NCBI GenBank assembly: GCA_017997825.1
Contig: JAGOEH010000179.1
Location: forward strand, 1-6,327
Direction of reading: 5' to 3'
DNA: 6,327 nucleotides
DNA from: Candidatus Delongbacteria bacterium
Lineage (GTDB): Bacteria > JAGOEH01
The stretch's first letter is position 1; each line of letters opens with the position of its first letter. Below the pieces are notes generated by a model. That model did not search any database. It worked only from the letters and a program-made list of their open reading frames with translations, and had not been told where the DNA came from. Shown in pieces: positions 1 to 6,303 of this stretch. Position numbers and translations under genes: made by a program.

Positions 1-719
1 GCTATAACATCAACCACAATCAGCCGCTGACCAAAATATATCAAACCGGAAAAGTCTATCGCCACACCTCCCCCGGACAGCTTCCCTCGGAAATCGAACA
101 TCTGACTCTGGCGGTCAGCGAATTTGAAAACTCCATCTGGTGGCGGACTACCGATTCCATCATCGATTTTTACTATCTGAAGGGGATGGTTACCAGTCTT
201 TTCCAGTATCTCGGCTTGAATCCCCCTCAATTTTCCGTATCGAAATTTCCGGGCTTTCACCCTGAAATTCAAGCCGGAATCCGGGTTGTCGACCAGGAAA
301 TAGGCTGCATCGGCCTAATCACTGACACTATCACCCAATCCTATTCCATCCGTAAAAACGTGTATGTGGCCGATTTGAACCTGGAAACCCTGAAAACCCT
401 TGCCATCGGAAAGGAAACCTTTTTCTCGACCCTGAGCAAATTCCCCGCCATCGAACGCGATATCTCTTTCATGGCCGGCATAGCGGTTCCATTACAGGAT
501 ATTGAGACCACCATTCGTCAGCTTTCATCCAAAATAATGGATGATATCATCGTCAAGGATATTTATACCGGCCAATCCGACCAAACTCAGCAAAAAGCCG
601 TTACACTGCGTCTGGTATTTCGTGCCCCTGACCGAACCCTGACCGATCAGGAAATAAATAAAATTACTGAAAAAATTCGATTGACATTAATGGAAAAGTT
701 TAATATTATTTTACGTTAA
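1..719 (+). CDS. pheT: Phenylalanine--tRNA ligase beta subunit, C-terminal part (5' truncated by window edge)
   Basis: This is the end of the beta chain of the alpha2-beta2 synthetase that charges tRNA-Phe in the cytoplasm. The frame is open from base 3 and gives 238 residues before the TAA. The first part (about residues 1-140) matches the catalytic-like core of the beta chain, with a GKVYR-type stretch, LPSEIEHL, and later FHPEIQAGI. The last 95 or so residues form the ferredoxin-fold anticodon-binding domain (FDX-ACB): the SKFPAIERDISF motif, then VKDIYTG, then a TLTDQEINK motif, and the usual Arg at the extreme C-terminus. The internal ATG at 186 is not a start, because conserved sequence continues upstream of it in the same frame. 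pheS and the rest of pheT should lie to the left. The zapB-like gene begins 14 nt downstream, so cotranscription is likely. Confidence 0.96.
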   Translation, partial: YNINHNQPLTKIYQTGKVYRHTSPGQLPSEIEHLTLAVSEFENSIWWRTTDSIIDFYYLKGMVTSLFQYLGLNPPQFSVSKFPGFHPEIQAGIRVVDQEIGCIGLITDTITQSYSIRKNVYVADLNLETLKTLAIGKETFFSTLSKFPAIERDISFMAGIAVPLQDIETTIRQLSSKIMDDIIVKDIYTGQSDQTQQKAVTLRLVFRAPDRTLTDQEINKITEKIRLTLMEKFNIILR

Positions 720-733
720 TCCAGGAAGATACC

Positions 734-1009
734 ATGGATACTACCGAACTATCCCTGTTGGACCAGTTGGAAAACAAAATCAATGATCTGAAGAAGGAAG
801 TTGATCAGTTTAAATCCGATGCCGCCGGACTTAGACAATCTCGCGATGAACTGACCGCTCAGGTCGAATCGTTGAATACTGAAAAAAAGAATTTGGAAGA
901 TGAAACCATGCGGTTGCTGGAAATTGAAATCAAATACCAGGAACTGCAGAAAAAGGAAAGTGTGATTTCGGATCGAATCCGAAACATGCTGACCCTGATG
1001 GAAAATTGA
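734..1009 (+). CDS. Small coiled-coil protein, probably ZapB-like cell division factor
   Basis: The product is 91 residues, almost all charged heptad-type coiled coil (about residues 8-85, rich in Glu, Lys, Leu and Gln), with no membrane segment, signal peptide or catalytic motif. Its size and make-up fit ZapB, a small coiled-coil protein that in enterobacteria binds ZapA and bundles at the FtsZ ring. The position just ahead of zapA supports that reading. Coiled coils resemble one another by composition, so sequence likeness alone cannot prove orthology; a generic coiled-coil (DUF-type) protein remains possible. The start is well supported: AGGAAG at 723-728 lies 5 nt before the ATG. The gene sits 14 nt after pheT. 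Confidence 0.72.
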   Translation: MDTTELSLLDQLENKINDLKKEVDQFKSDAAGLRQSRDELTAQVESLNTEKKNLEDETMRLLEIEIKYQELQKKESVISDRIRNMLTLMEN

Positions 1010-1014
1010 AGCCG

Positions 1015-1062
1015 ATGAGTGACTATCACGAAGCGCCTTTATCAAACCCCGACCCTGTATGA
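1015..1062 (+). CDS. Possible 15-codon coupling ORF ahead of zapA
   Basis: The frame starts ATG AGT GAC five bases after the coiled-coil gene and encodes MSDYHEAPLSNPDPV. Its TGA stop (1060-1062) overlaps the zapA ATG (1059-1061) as ATGA. zapA has no purine-rich Shine-Dalgarno of its own in the preceding 20 bases, which are C-rich, so ribosomes ending this mini-ORF could re-initiate on zapA. The mini-ORF itself has only a weak upstream purine run (TTGAAG). No family is recognised for the peptide. It could be a translational-coupling leader or a chance short frame; the overlap is a fact, the function is inferred. Confidence 0.35.
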   Translation: MSDYHEAPLSNPDPV

Positions 1063-1322
1063 AACGATTGGTTAATGTCGAAATATATGGAAATATTTTT
1101 AATCTGCGGACCGATGTCGATCAGGAATATGTCAACAAATTATCGGAATATGTGACCGCCAAGATGAAAGAAATTGAAGTCCGCCTACCATTTAAATCGA
1201 CAGAAAAAGTAGCCCTGTTGGCCGCTTTTTTCATAGCCGACGAATTTTTTACATACAAAAGAGAACAGGAAAAGAAATTAGCCGGCATTGAAGATCGAAT
1301 GAAATCAATGCTTGAAAAATGA
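1059..1322 (+). CDS. zapA: Cell division protein ZapA
   Basis: The product is 87 residues, slightly short for the family. ZapA binds FtsZ and promotes bundling of its filaments at the division septum. The N-terminal head shows the family pattern: VNVEIYGNIFNLRTD at about residues 5-19, followed by the DQEYVNKLSEYVTAKMKEI helix. A hydrophobic helix follows (VALLAAFFIADEFF, about 50-63), then a short C-terminal coiled coil that ends in MLEK. The ATG at 1059 places the VEI.G motif at the normal distance from the start. There is no clear ribosome-binding site, and the start overlaps the stop of a 15-codon upstream frame. A 6S RNA begins immediately after the stop codon, a neighbour that zapA has in many bacteria. 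Confidence 0.9.
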   Translation: MKRLVNVEIYGNIFNLRTDVDQEYVNKLSEYVTAKMKEIEVRLPFKSTEKVALLAAFFIADEFFTYKREQEKKLAGIEDRMKSMLEK

Positions 1323-1323
1323 A

Positions 1324-1467
1324 CCCTGCTTTGTTCGTGATAGTCGGAAATATTTGAGCCAACAAACTCAAATGAGGAAGAGTTCTGATCCGGGCAACCG
1401 GTTAATGGATTCTCCCTACTTGAACCTAAAGGTTCAAATCTCCTCTCTACACGGCAAAGCGGGGTTT
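1324..1467 (+). ncRNA. ssrS: 6S RNA (SsrS), regulator of RNA polymerase
   Basis: 6S RNA mimics an open promoter and sequesters the housekeeping RNA polymerase holoenzyme. The ends pair: CCCTGCTTTG (1324-1333) with CAAAGCGGGG (1455-1464, one G-U), continued by CGTG (1336-1339) with CACG (1450-1453). Both sides of the expected central bubble carry a small hairpin. On the 5' side ATTTGAG (1352-1358) pairs with CTCAAAT (1367-1373). On the 3' side TTGAACC (1420-1426) pairs with GGTTCAA (1431-1437), closely resembling the TTGAACC/GGTTCAA hairpin of E. coli 6S RNA. The tip is CCGG-GCAA-CCGG (1390-1401), a GNRA tetraloop. About 140 nt is short for the family (usually 160-200). The place just after zapA is the classic one. 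The exact 5' end, and whether it has its own promoter or is processed from the zapA transcript, cannot be read here. Confidence 0.88.
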
Positions 1468-1471
1468 TTTT
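1450..1471 (+). terminator. T-tract at the 3' side of the 6S closing helix, likely transcript end
   Basis: The G/C-rich 3' strand of the 6S closing helix (through GCGGGG, ending 1464) is followed directly by seven T (1465-1471). The full 6S fold therefore doubles as a terminator-like structure, ending the RNA and probably limiting read-through from pheT-zapA into rny. The stem spans the whole RNA instead of a compact hairpin, so termination efficiency is uncertain. Confidence 0.55.
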
Positions 1472-1528
1472 ATTGTCTATGCCCAAGATGCTGATATTCA
1501 CCACAAACCTTGACCCTCAGGAGGAATA

Positions 1529-3091
1529 ATGCCGCTTACGATTGTAATTATCCTTTCCATAGTTTTTTTTGCCATAGCCGGATTTTCAGGATTCTTTATT
1601 TCAAAAAAGCTTTCCCTTTCCAAAGTCAGATCGGCTGAACTCAAAGCACAGAAAATATTGGAAGAAGCCGAAAAAGAGGCCAAGCTTCAAAAGAAAACCG
1701 CCTCCCTGGAAGCCAAGGAGGAATGGTACCGTATCAAGAATAAATTTGATGAAGAAACCAAGAACAAAAAGCAAGAACTTCAACAGTATGAAAAAAAACT
1801 CTCCCAGCGTGAATCGAGTCTGGATCGTAAAGCGGATCTGATCAACAAAAAGGAAGAGGAATCGGACAAGAAAGATAAACTGCTGAATGAACGGGAAACC
1901 CAGATTGAGGAAAAAGGCCGGGGAGTCCAGAGGATTATTGACGAAGAGAACCGCAAACTGGAGCAGATTTCGGGAATGACCGGCGAGGAAGCCAAAAAGC
2001 TGCTCTTGAAAAATCTTGAAAACACGGTACGGCATGAAGCCTCGCAGATGGCCAAAGAGATTCGCGAAACTGCGATCCGGAATGCCGAGAAGGAAGCCCG
2101 TGAAACCATCATTTCCGCCATTCAGCGCTGTGCCGCCGATTATACCGTCGAAACCACCGTTTCGGTGGTGTCCCTGCCGAATGATGAAATGAAGGGACGG
2201 ATCATCGGACGCGAGGGCCGGAATATCCGCTCCTTTGAAAATGCCACCGGCGTTGATGTAATAGTGGACGATACCCCGGAAGCCATCATTCTGTCCGGAT
2301 TTAATCCCATGAACCGCGAAATTGCCCGCATCTCCATGGAACGCTTGGTGGTCGACGGCCGGATCCATCCGGGACGCATCGAAGAAATCGTAGAGAAGGT
2401 CCAAAAGGAAGTCGAACAGAGTATGATCGAAGAAGCCGAAAAGGTGTTATTCGATCTGGGTCTGCACGATATCCACCCTGAAATCGTGAAGTTACTGGGT
2501 AAACTGAAATTCCGTACTTCTTACGGACAAAATGTACTGAAACACTCTCAGGAGGTCGCAATTCTGAGCGGATTGATGGCAGCGGAACTCAAGCTCGATG
2601 TCCATCTGGCCAAGCGGGCCGCCCTACTGCATGATATCGGTAAAGCCATCGATCAGACCCTTGAAGGCACCCATACCGAAATTGGATTTGAGATTGCCCG
2701 CAAGTATGGGGAGAATGAGTTTGTACTGAATGCCATTCAGGGCCATCATGAGGATGTCGAGCCGATCAGCCCCATCACCGTACTGGTGCAGGCCGCCGAT
2801 GCCATCTCGGGTGCCCGTCCCGGAGCTCGGCGCGAAAGCCTTGAACACTATGTGAAACGGTTGGAAACCCTGGAGAAACTGGCCGACTCCTTTCAGGGTG
2901 TGGAAAAGACCTATGCTATTCAAGCCGGCCGAGAAATCCGGGTGATCGTGGAACCCAAAACCGTGGATGACCTGGGCGCTCAGCAGATGGCCAATAATAT
3001 TGCCGGCCGCATCAAACAGGAAATGGAATTCCCGGGCCAGATCAAAGTCACCGTAATTCGGGAAACCAGGGCGGTAGAATATGCCAAGTAA
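1529..3091 (+). CDS. rny: Ribonuclease Y
   Basis: RNase Y is a membrane-anchored endoribonuclease that starts mRNA decay and processes RNAs in bacteria that do not rely on RNase E. The product is 520 residues, the normal family length. In order: an N-terminal membrane anchor (about residues 3-25, [14 protein letters not shown]...), a long charged coiled coil (about 30-200), a KH RNA-binding domain with [12 protein letters not shown] at 223-234, and an HD hydrolase domain. The metal-binding pair H368-D369 lies in AALLHDIGK, with a later GHHEDVEP and [15 protein letters not shown], all as in the family. The start is backed by AGGAGG at 1519-1524, four bases before the ATG. The stop overlaps the start of ymdB by 11 nt, so the two are translated as a unit. 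Transcription could come from the 57-nt gap after 6S RNA or by read-through; I see no convincing promoter. Confidence 0.98.
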   Translation: MPLTIVIILSIVFFAIAGFSGFFISKKLSLSKVRSAELKAQKILEEAEKEAKLQKKTASLEAKEEWYRIKNKFDEETKNKKQELQQYEKKLSQRESSLDRKADLINKKEEESDKKDKLLNERETQIEEKGRGVQRIIDEENRKLEQISGMTGEEAKKLLLKNLENTVRHEASQMAKEIRETAIRNAEKEARETIISAIQRCAADYTVETTVSVVSLPNDEMKGRIIGREGRNIRSFENATGVDVIVDDTPEAIILSGFNPMNREIARISMERLVVDGRIHPGRIEEIVEKVQKEVEQSMIEEAEKVLFDLGLHDIHPEIVKLLGKLKFRTSYGQNVLKHSQEVAILSGLMAAELKLDVHLAKRAALLHDIGKAIDQTLEGTHTEIGFEIARKYGENEFVLNAIQGHHEDVEPISPITVLVQAADAISGARPGARRESLEHYVKRLETLEKLADSFQGVEKTYAIQAGREIRVIVEPKTVDDLGAQQMANNIAGRIKQEMEFPGQIKVTVIRETRAVEYAK

Positions 3092-3899
3092 TATCATCAA
3101 TGTCTTGTTTATCGCGGATATTGTCGGCCGAATCGGCCGACGTCTGATCGTGGAAAAACTGGAAAGCATCAAAAAAGAAGAGAATATCACCTTCGTGATT
3201 GCCAACGGCGAAAATGCCGCCGGCGGCATCGGATTGACTTCCGACATTGCCTATCACCTATTCCAGGCCGGCGTCGATATCATCACCAGCGGAAATCACA
3301 TCTGGGAAAAACACGACATCTACCCCGTACTCGAAAAGGAAGCCCGGCTGCTGCGTCCCTATAACTATCCGGAACGGGTTCTCGGCCATGGCTATAGCTT
3401 TATCGAACGTACCTGCATGACCCTGGCCGTCATCAATCTGGAAGGCCGAACCTTTATGCGGACCATCGAATGCCCCTTCCAGGCCCTCGAGCGACTGCTT
3501 CCCATTATAAAAAAGAAAACCGATGTCATCCTGATCGATTTCCACGCCGAATGCACCGCCGAAAAAAAGAGTTTCGCCTACTACTTCGACGGCCAGGTCA
3601 CCGCTATCATCGGAACCCATACCCATGTCCAGACCGCCGATGAGCAACTCTTACCCGGCGGAACTGCCTATATCACCGATGCCGGTATGACCGGTGCCCA
3701 CAAATCCGTGATCGGATTCGAAATCCCCAGCAGCATCTATCGCTTCCTGACTCAGATGCCGGCCAAACTCAATCCTGCCAGGGAAGATCCCCGGATCGAA
3801 GGCGTTATCATCAGCATCGACAGCCAAACCTCCAAACCGGTATCCATCCGACGTTACCAGTATATCAAGGAGTTGACCAATATCACCTTCAGCGGATAA
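3081..3899 (+). CDS. ymdB: YmdB-family metallophosphoesterase (2',3'-cyclic nucleotide phosphodiesterase type)
   Basis: The product is 272 residues and matches the TIGR00282/YmdB family of dinuclear-metal phosphoesterases; the Bacillus subtilis member hydrolyses 2',3'-cAMP and affects biofilm and motility decisions. The metal ligands are all visible: D13 (FIADIVG), E44 and N45 (NGENAAGG), N72 and H73 (SGNHIWEK), H155 (DFHAE), and H180 and H182 ([10 protein letters not shown]). The [10 protein letters not shown] stretch is also intact. There is no signal peptide, so it is cytoplasmic. It overlaps the end of rny by 11 nt; rny-ymdB adjacency is widespread, consistent with a shared role in RNA or nucleotide turnover. 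The poorly conserved tail (after about residue 262) overlaps the open frame of folD. The ATG at 3081 puts the first metal ligand at the expected distance from the N-terminus. Confidence 0.95.
   Translation: MPSNIINVLFIADIVGRIGRRLIVEKLESIKKEENITFVIANGENAAGGIGLTSDIAYHLFQAGVDIITSGNHIWEKHDIYPVLEKEARLLRPYNYPERVLGHGYSFIERTCMTLAVINLEGRTFMRTIECPFQALERLLPIIKKKTDVILIDFHAECTAEKKSFAYYFDGQVTAIIGTHTHVQTADEQLLPGGTAYITDAGMTGAHKSVIGFEIPSSIYRFLTQMPAKLNPAREDPRIEGVIISIDSQTSKPVSIRRYQYIKELTNITFSG
3867..3872 (+). promoter_or_regulatory. Shine-Dalgarno-like AAGGAG inside the ymdB end, candidate folD ribosome site
   Basis: AAGGAG lies within ymdB codons for Lys-Glu. Seven bases after it, in the folD frame and just past the in-frame TGA at 3874-3876, is an ATA codon (3880). 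It is the only good purine-rich site upstream of the conserved FolD N-terminus, and no ATG, GTG or TTG is available in that frame. It may equally be a chance run of Lys-Glu codons. Confidence 0.35.
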
Positions 3900-4821
3900 C
3901 CTGATCCTTTCCCTCAGCCGGCTGGCCTCCCCCGATCCCGGTCTGCCCAATCCCATCAAGGGTAAACCGATTGCCGATCAGCTCAAACGAATCATTCAGG
4001 ATTCCATGCCCGGTATATCCCCTGAATCCGGAGTACCTACCCTGGCCGTTATCAACACCCGAATCGACCAGGCCTCCAATTATTACGTCCAATCTCAGCA
4101 AAAGCTCTTTTCATCTCATCGATTGAAAATTACCGAGATTGTACCCCCAGCTGGAATTACCACCCCGGAATTCCAGATCCTGATCCGTCAATTGAATTCG
4201 GATCCGGCCATCCATGGAATCCAGGTTCAGCTTCCTCTTCCCCGTGAATTGGATACCCAATCTATCCTGGATACCATCCATCCCGAAAAGGATGTCGATG
4301 CCCAGTCCAGCCTTAGCCTGGGCAAGATTATGAGCGGGAATCGGCCGGTCTTCTTTCCCAATACCGCCCTGGCGGCCAGATTGATCCTACAGTATTACCG
4401 GATTGATCCGACCGGCGTTCATACCGTTATTCTGAACCGATCCACCGTGGTCGGCAAGCCGTTGGCTATGATGCTGCTGGATAAATCCGATACCGGAAAC
4501 GCCACCCTCTCGCTATGCCACTCTAGAACCCCCCATCTGATCGACTATACCCGATCGGCCGACATCCTAATCATTGCGGTCGGCCGGGCCGGTTTTCTGA
4601 CTCGTGAAATGGTCAAAACGGGTGCGATTATAATCGACATCGGCATCAATTCGGTTCAAATTGACGGAGAATCTAAGATCACTGGCGATGCCGACTATCA
4701 TGGATTGTATGATCATGTTCGGGGTATTACCCCGGTTCCCGGCGGTGTCGGCAGCATCACCACCAGCCTGCTGATGGTACAGACCCTGCTGGCCTTCCAT
4801 CTCAACCATCACTCCGGTTGA
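3880..4821 (+). CDS. folD: Divergent FolD: methylenetetrahydrofolate dehydrogenase (cyclohydrolase activity doubtful), non-canonical start
   Basis: FolD interconverts 5,10-methylene-, methenyl- and 10-formyl-tetrahydrofolate. Recognisable parts are IKGKPIADQL (codons from 3955), QASNYYVQS, IHGIQVQLPLP, HPEKDVD, the dinucleotide-binding NRSTVVGKPLAMMLL, LCHSRT, ADILIIAVGRAGF, IIDIGIN, and ITPVPGGVG near the end. The first ATG in frame (4006) would give 271 residues and lose the conserved GKPIADQL segment, so the real start must be upstream. That frame, open from 3877, offers only ATA 3880, CTG 3901, CTG 3922, CTG 3943 and ATC 3955. I chose 3880 because AAGGAG lies 7 nt before it (313 residues). 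CTG 3943 would give a family-typical 292 residues but has no ribosome site. The residue aligned with catalytic Lys54 of E. coli FolD is Gln (4096-4098), and the PCTP and VGPMT signatures read PNTA and VGSIT. Product family is near certain; the start and the second activity are not. xseA follows after 13 nt. Confidence 0.85.
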   Translation: MSPSADNLILSLSRLASPDPGLPNPIKGKPIADQLKRIIQDSMPGISPESGVPTLAVINTRIDQASNYYVQSQQKLFSSHRLKITEIVPPAGITTPEFQILIRQLNSDPAIHGIQVQLPLPRELDTQSILDTIHPEKDVDAQSSLSLGKIMSGNRPVFFPNTALAARLILQYYRIDPTGVHTVILNRSTVVGKPLAMMLLDKSDTGNATLSLCHSRTPHLIDYTRSADILIIAVGRAGFLTREMVKTGAIIIDIGINSVQIDGESKITGDADYHGLYDHVRGITPVPGGVGSITTSLLMVQTLLAFHLNHHSG

Positions 4822-4834
4822 ACGGCGGTCATCC

Positions 4835-6055
4835 ATGGAAATCGCCCGCCCCGAATCCCCCATCACTGTCTTCGAACTGACCACCCGCATCAAATCCCGC
4901 CTGGAGACCGAATTTACCAACATTGTGGTCATCGGCGAGGTTTCCAATTATAAACTCCATTCTTCCGGTCATATCTATTTCACCCTAAAAGACGATAAGA
5001 GTCAGATCAATTGTACTTTGTGGCGTTCCAAAGCCGCCGAACTGAAATTCAATCTTGAAAATGGACTTCAGGTGATCATCTGGGGCGGTATCACGGTCTA
5101 TGAACGGGGAGGAAGCTATCAGATCAATGTCCGATCCCTGCACCATGCCGGACTGGGCGATCTGCAGCTCCGATTTGAACAGCTCAAACGCCGGCTGAAC
5201 GAGGAAGGATTATTCCGGACAGAGCACAAGAAACCGATCCCGTCTTATCCGGCCCGCATCGGTGTTATCACCTCGCGGACCGGAGCCGCCATCCGGGATA
5301 TTATTCAGATTATTAACCGGCGCAATCCGGGCGTCGAGATCATTCTATATCCGGTCAAAGTCCAGGGTGAAGGCGCCGCCGAAGAGATTGCCGCCGCCAT
5401 TGCGGCCATGAACCAACCGGGGATTATGGAAGAGGGTATCGATCTATTGATTGTGGGACGCGGAGGCGGTTCGCTGGAGGATTTATGGGCGTTCAACGAA
5501 GAGATAGTAGCCCGCGCCATTTATGGTTCATCGATTCCCATCATTTCAGCCGTCGGCCATGAAATCGACTTTACCATAGCCGATTTTGCGGCTGATCTGC
5601 GCGCCCCCACACCCTCCGCCGCCGCCGAACTGGCTGTCCGCGATGTCAACGAACTTCGTGATCTGATCCACCGCCATATCCAAAAAATGATCAACAACCT
5701 GGCCTTCAAACTCAAACTGTATCGGGAACGAATCAACCGGATCAACCGCAGTATCGCGTTCGACCGCCCCATGGATTTTATTCAGCAACACGCCCGCTAT
5801 ATCGACGACCTGACCGGCCGTCTCCAAACCAACCTCCATTACCGCCTGAACCAGTCGCGCCAGCGTCTGGAGCTGGTGGAACGCCATCTCAATTCGCTCA
5901 ATCCCCGCCATATCCTGCAACGGGGGTACAGTATCACCCGGGATCCCATCACCCATCATGTCATTACCTCCCCCGATCAGGTATCCGAAGGACAGCTTAT
6001 CCAAACCATTCTGCAAAAGGGCGAAATCCAAAGCCGAGTGACTCCCGAAACCTGA
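4835..6055 (+). CDS. xseA: Exodeoxyribonuclease VII large subunit
   Basis: XseA is the catalytic chain of exonuclease VII, which degrades single-stranded DNA from both ends in repair. The product is 406 residues, normal for the family. An N-terminal OB fold (about residues 8-105: GEVSNYKLHSSGHIYFTLKD) binds DNA. The nuclease domain follows, with RIGVITSRTGAAIRD (D155), GRGGGSLEDLWAFN (R209) and SAVGHEIDFTIAD (H242, D245), matching residues known to be essential in the E. coli enzyme, then APTPSAAAEL. A long helical region (about 265-355) should bind the small subunit, and the end carries the typical NPRHILQRGYSI motif. The start lies 13 nt after folD with only a weak ribosome site (GGCGG). 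The small-subunit gene xseB, often next to xseA, is not found in the 248 nt that follow. Confidence 0.97.
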   Translation: MEIARPESPITVFELTTRIKSRLETEFTNIVVIGEVSNYKLHSSGHIYFTLKDDKSQINCTLWRSKAAELKFNLENGLQVIIWGGITVYERGGSYQINVRSLHHAGLGDLQLRFEQLKRRLNEEGLFRTEHKKPIPSYPARIGVITSRTGAAIRDIIQIINRRNPGVEIILYPVKVQGEGAAEEIAAAIAAMNQPGIMEEGIDLLIVGRGGGSLEDLWAFNEEIVARAIYGSSIPIISAVGHEIDFTIADFAADLRAPTPSAAAELAVRDVNELRDLIHRHIQKMINNLAFKLKLYRERINRINRSIAFDRPMDFIQQHARYIDDLTGRLQTNLHYRLNQSRQRLELVERHLNSLNPRHILQRGYSITRDPITHHVITSPDQVSEGQLIQTILQKGEIQSRVTPET

Positions 6056-6136
6056 TCCGGACCCCGACGATAGTCCCACAACTTTTCCTTCCATTCCCAC
6101 CCCCTATTCCACCGATTTCAAAAACAGTGAAAATCA

Positions 6137-6172
6137 GGGATTCACAGCATCTCATGCCGTGAAAAATATCCC
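6137..6172. repeat. Imperfect inverted repeat (hairpin) downstream of xseA
   Basis: GGGAT (6137-6141) plus TCACAGCAT (6142-6150) faces ATGCCGTGA (6154-6162) and ATCCC (6168-6172) around a CTC loop. The inner arms match at 8 of 9 positions, and an AAAAT bulge separates the inner and outer arms on the 3' side. It could end the xseA transcript or act as an operator for the downstream gene; the missing T-tract argues against a standard intrinsic terminator on the + strand. Confidence 0.5.
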
Positions 6173-6189
6173 AATAAGGGTATCCCAAT
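6167..6189. repeat. Direct repeat of TATCCCAAT, 14-nt period
   Basis: TATCCCAAT occurs at 6167-6175 and again at 6181-6189, separated by AAGGG. The copies lie 12 bases or more upstream of the putative -35 element of the next gene. The first copy overlaps the right arm of the hairpin. A protein-binding site is possible; two 9-nt copies could also arise by chance or slippage. Confidence 0.35.
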
Positions 6190-6200
6190 CGAGTGAGTGA

Positions 6201-6229
6201 TTGGTAAAGTGAAGTTGAACGGATATGAT
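6201..6229 (+). promoter_or_regulatory. Putative sigma-70-type promoter for the gene at 6304
   Basis: TTGGTA (6201-6206, 4 of 6 to the -35 consensus) and TATGAT (6224-6229, 5 of 6 to the -10 consensus) are separated by exactly 17 bases. Transcription would begin near 6236 and leave a leader of about 65 nt. An inverted pair, AGTGAA (6209-6214) and TTCACT (6240-6245), brackets the -10 element and could be an operator. Based on consensus matching only. Confidence 0.45.
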
Positions 6230-6303
6230 AGCCCTTTCATTTCACTAAGACGATCCGCTCGATCCGATCCGGCAATCCACATCGATTTCAATAGGGAGAT
6301 TTT

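Larger units (their letters stand above)
6056..6303 (+). other. Intergenic region after xseA with hairpin, direct repeat and promoter-like elements
   Basis: I find no credible coding frame in these 248 bases on either strand. The first 80 or so bases are C/T-rich and featureless. The middle holds an imperfect hairpin and a short direct repeat (listed separately), and the last part a promoter-like pair and a 5' leader for the gene at 6304. No compact hairpin with a T-tract is visible, so the end of the xseA transcript is not obvious. This is the natural break between the upstream gene cluster and the next transcription unit. Confidence 0.6.

Noticed and set aside
1312-1494. A 60-codon + strand frame running from the end of zapA through the intergenic region
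   Set aside because: It overlies the 6S RNA fold, lacks a ribosome site and has no protein-like family pattern.
1473-1500. TTGTCT and TATTCA, 16 nt apart, as an rny promoter
   Set aside because: Both hexamers match the consensus poorly and the first overlaps the terminator T-tract region.
1601-2404. Long minus-strand open frame opposite rny, and others opposite ymdB, folD and xseA
   Set aside because: They are mirror frames of well-supported genes, with low-complexity Phe/Ser/Arg-rich translations and no upstream ribosome sites.
3123-3141. Near-perfect palindrome GTCGGCCGA-A-TCGGCCGAC early in ymdB
   Set aside because: It encodes the conserved GRIGR stretch of YmdB, and CGGCCG words recur in this genome's codon usage, so no separate signal is needed to explain it.
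3877-3899. Programmed +1 frameshift fusing YmdB to FolD
   Set aside because: The frames overlap, but no slippery heptamer or re-pairing codon is visible. Kept only as an alternative explanation for the missing folD start.
3873-3902. TTGACC with a TAACCT about 18 nt later as a promoter for folD
   Set aside because: The -35 matches well but the -10 matches only 3 of 6 positions, and it sits inside a compact gene cluster.
6251-6272. Three GATCCG copies in the leader of the last gene
   Set aside because: They are short, unevenly spaced and of a common composition; no structure follows from them.
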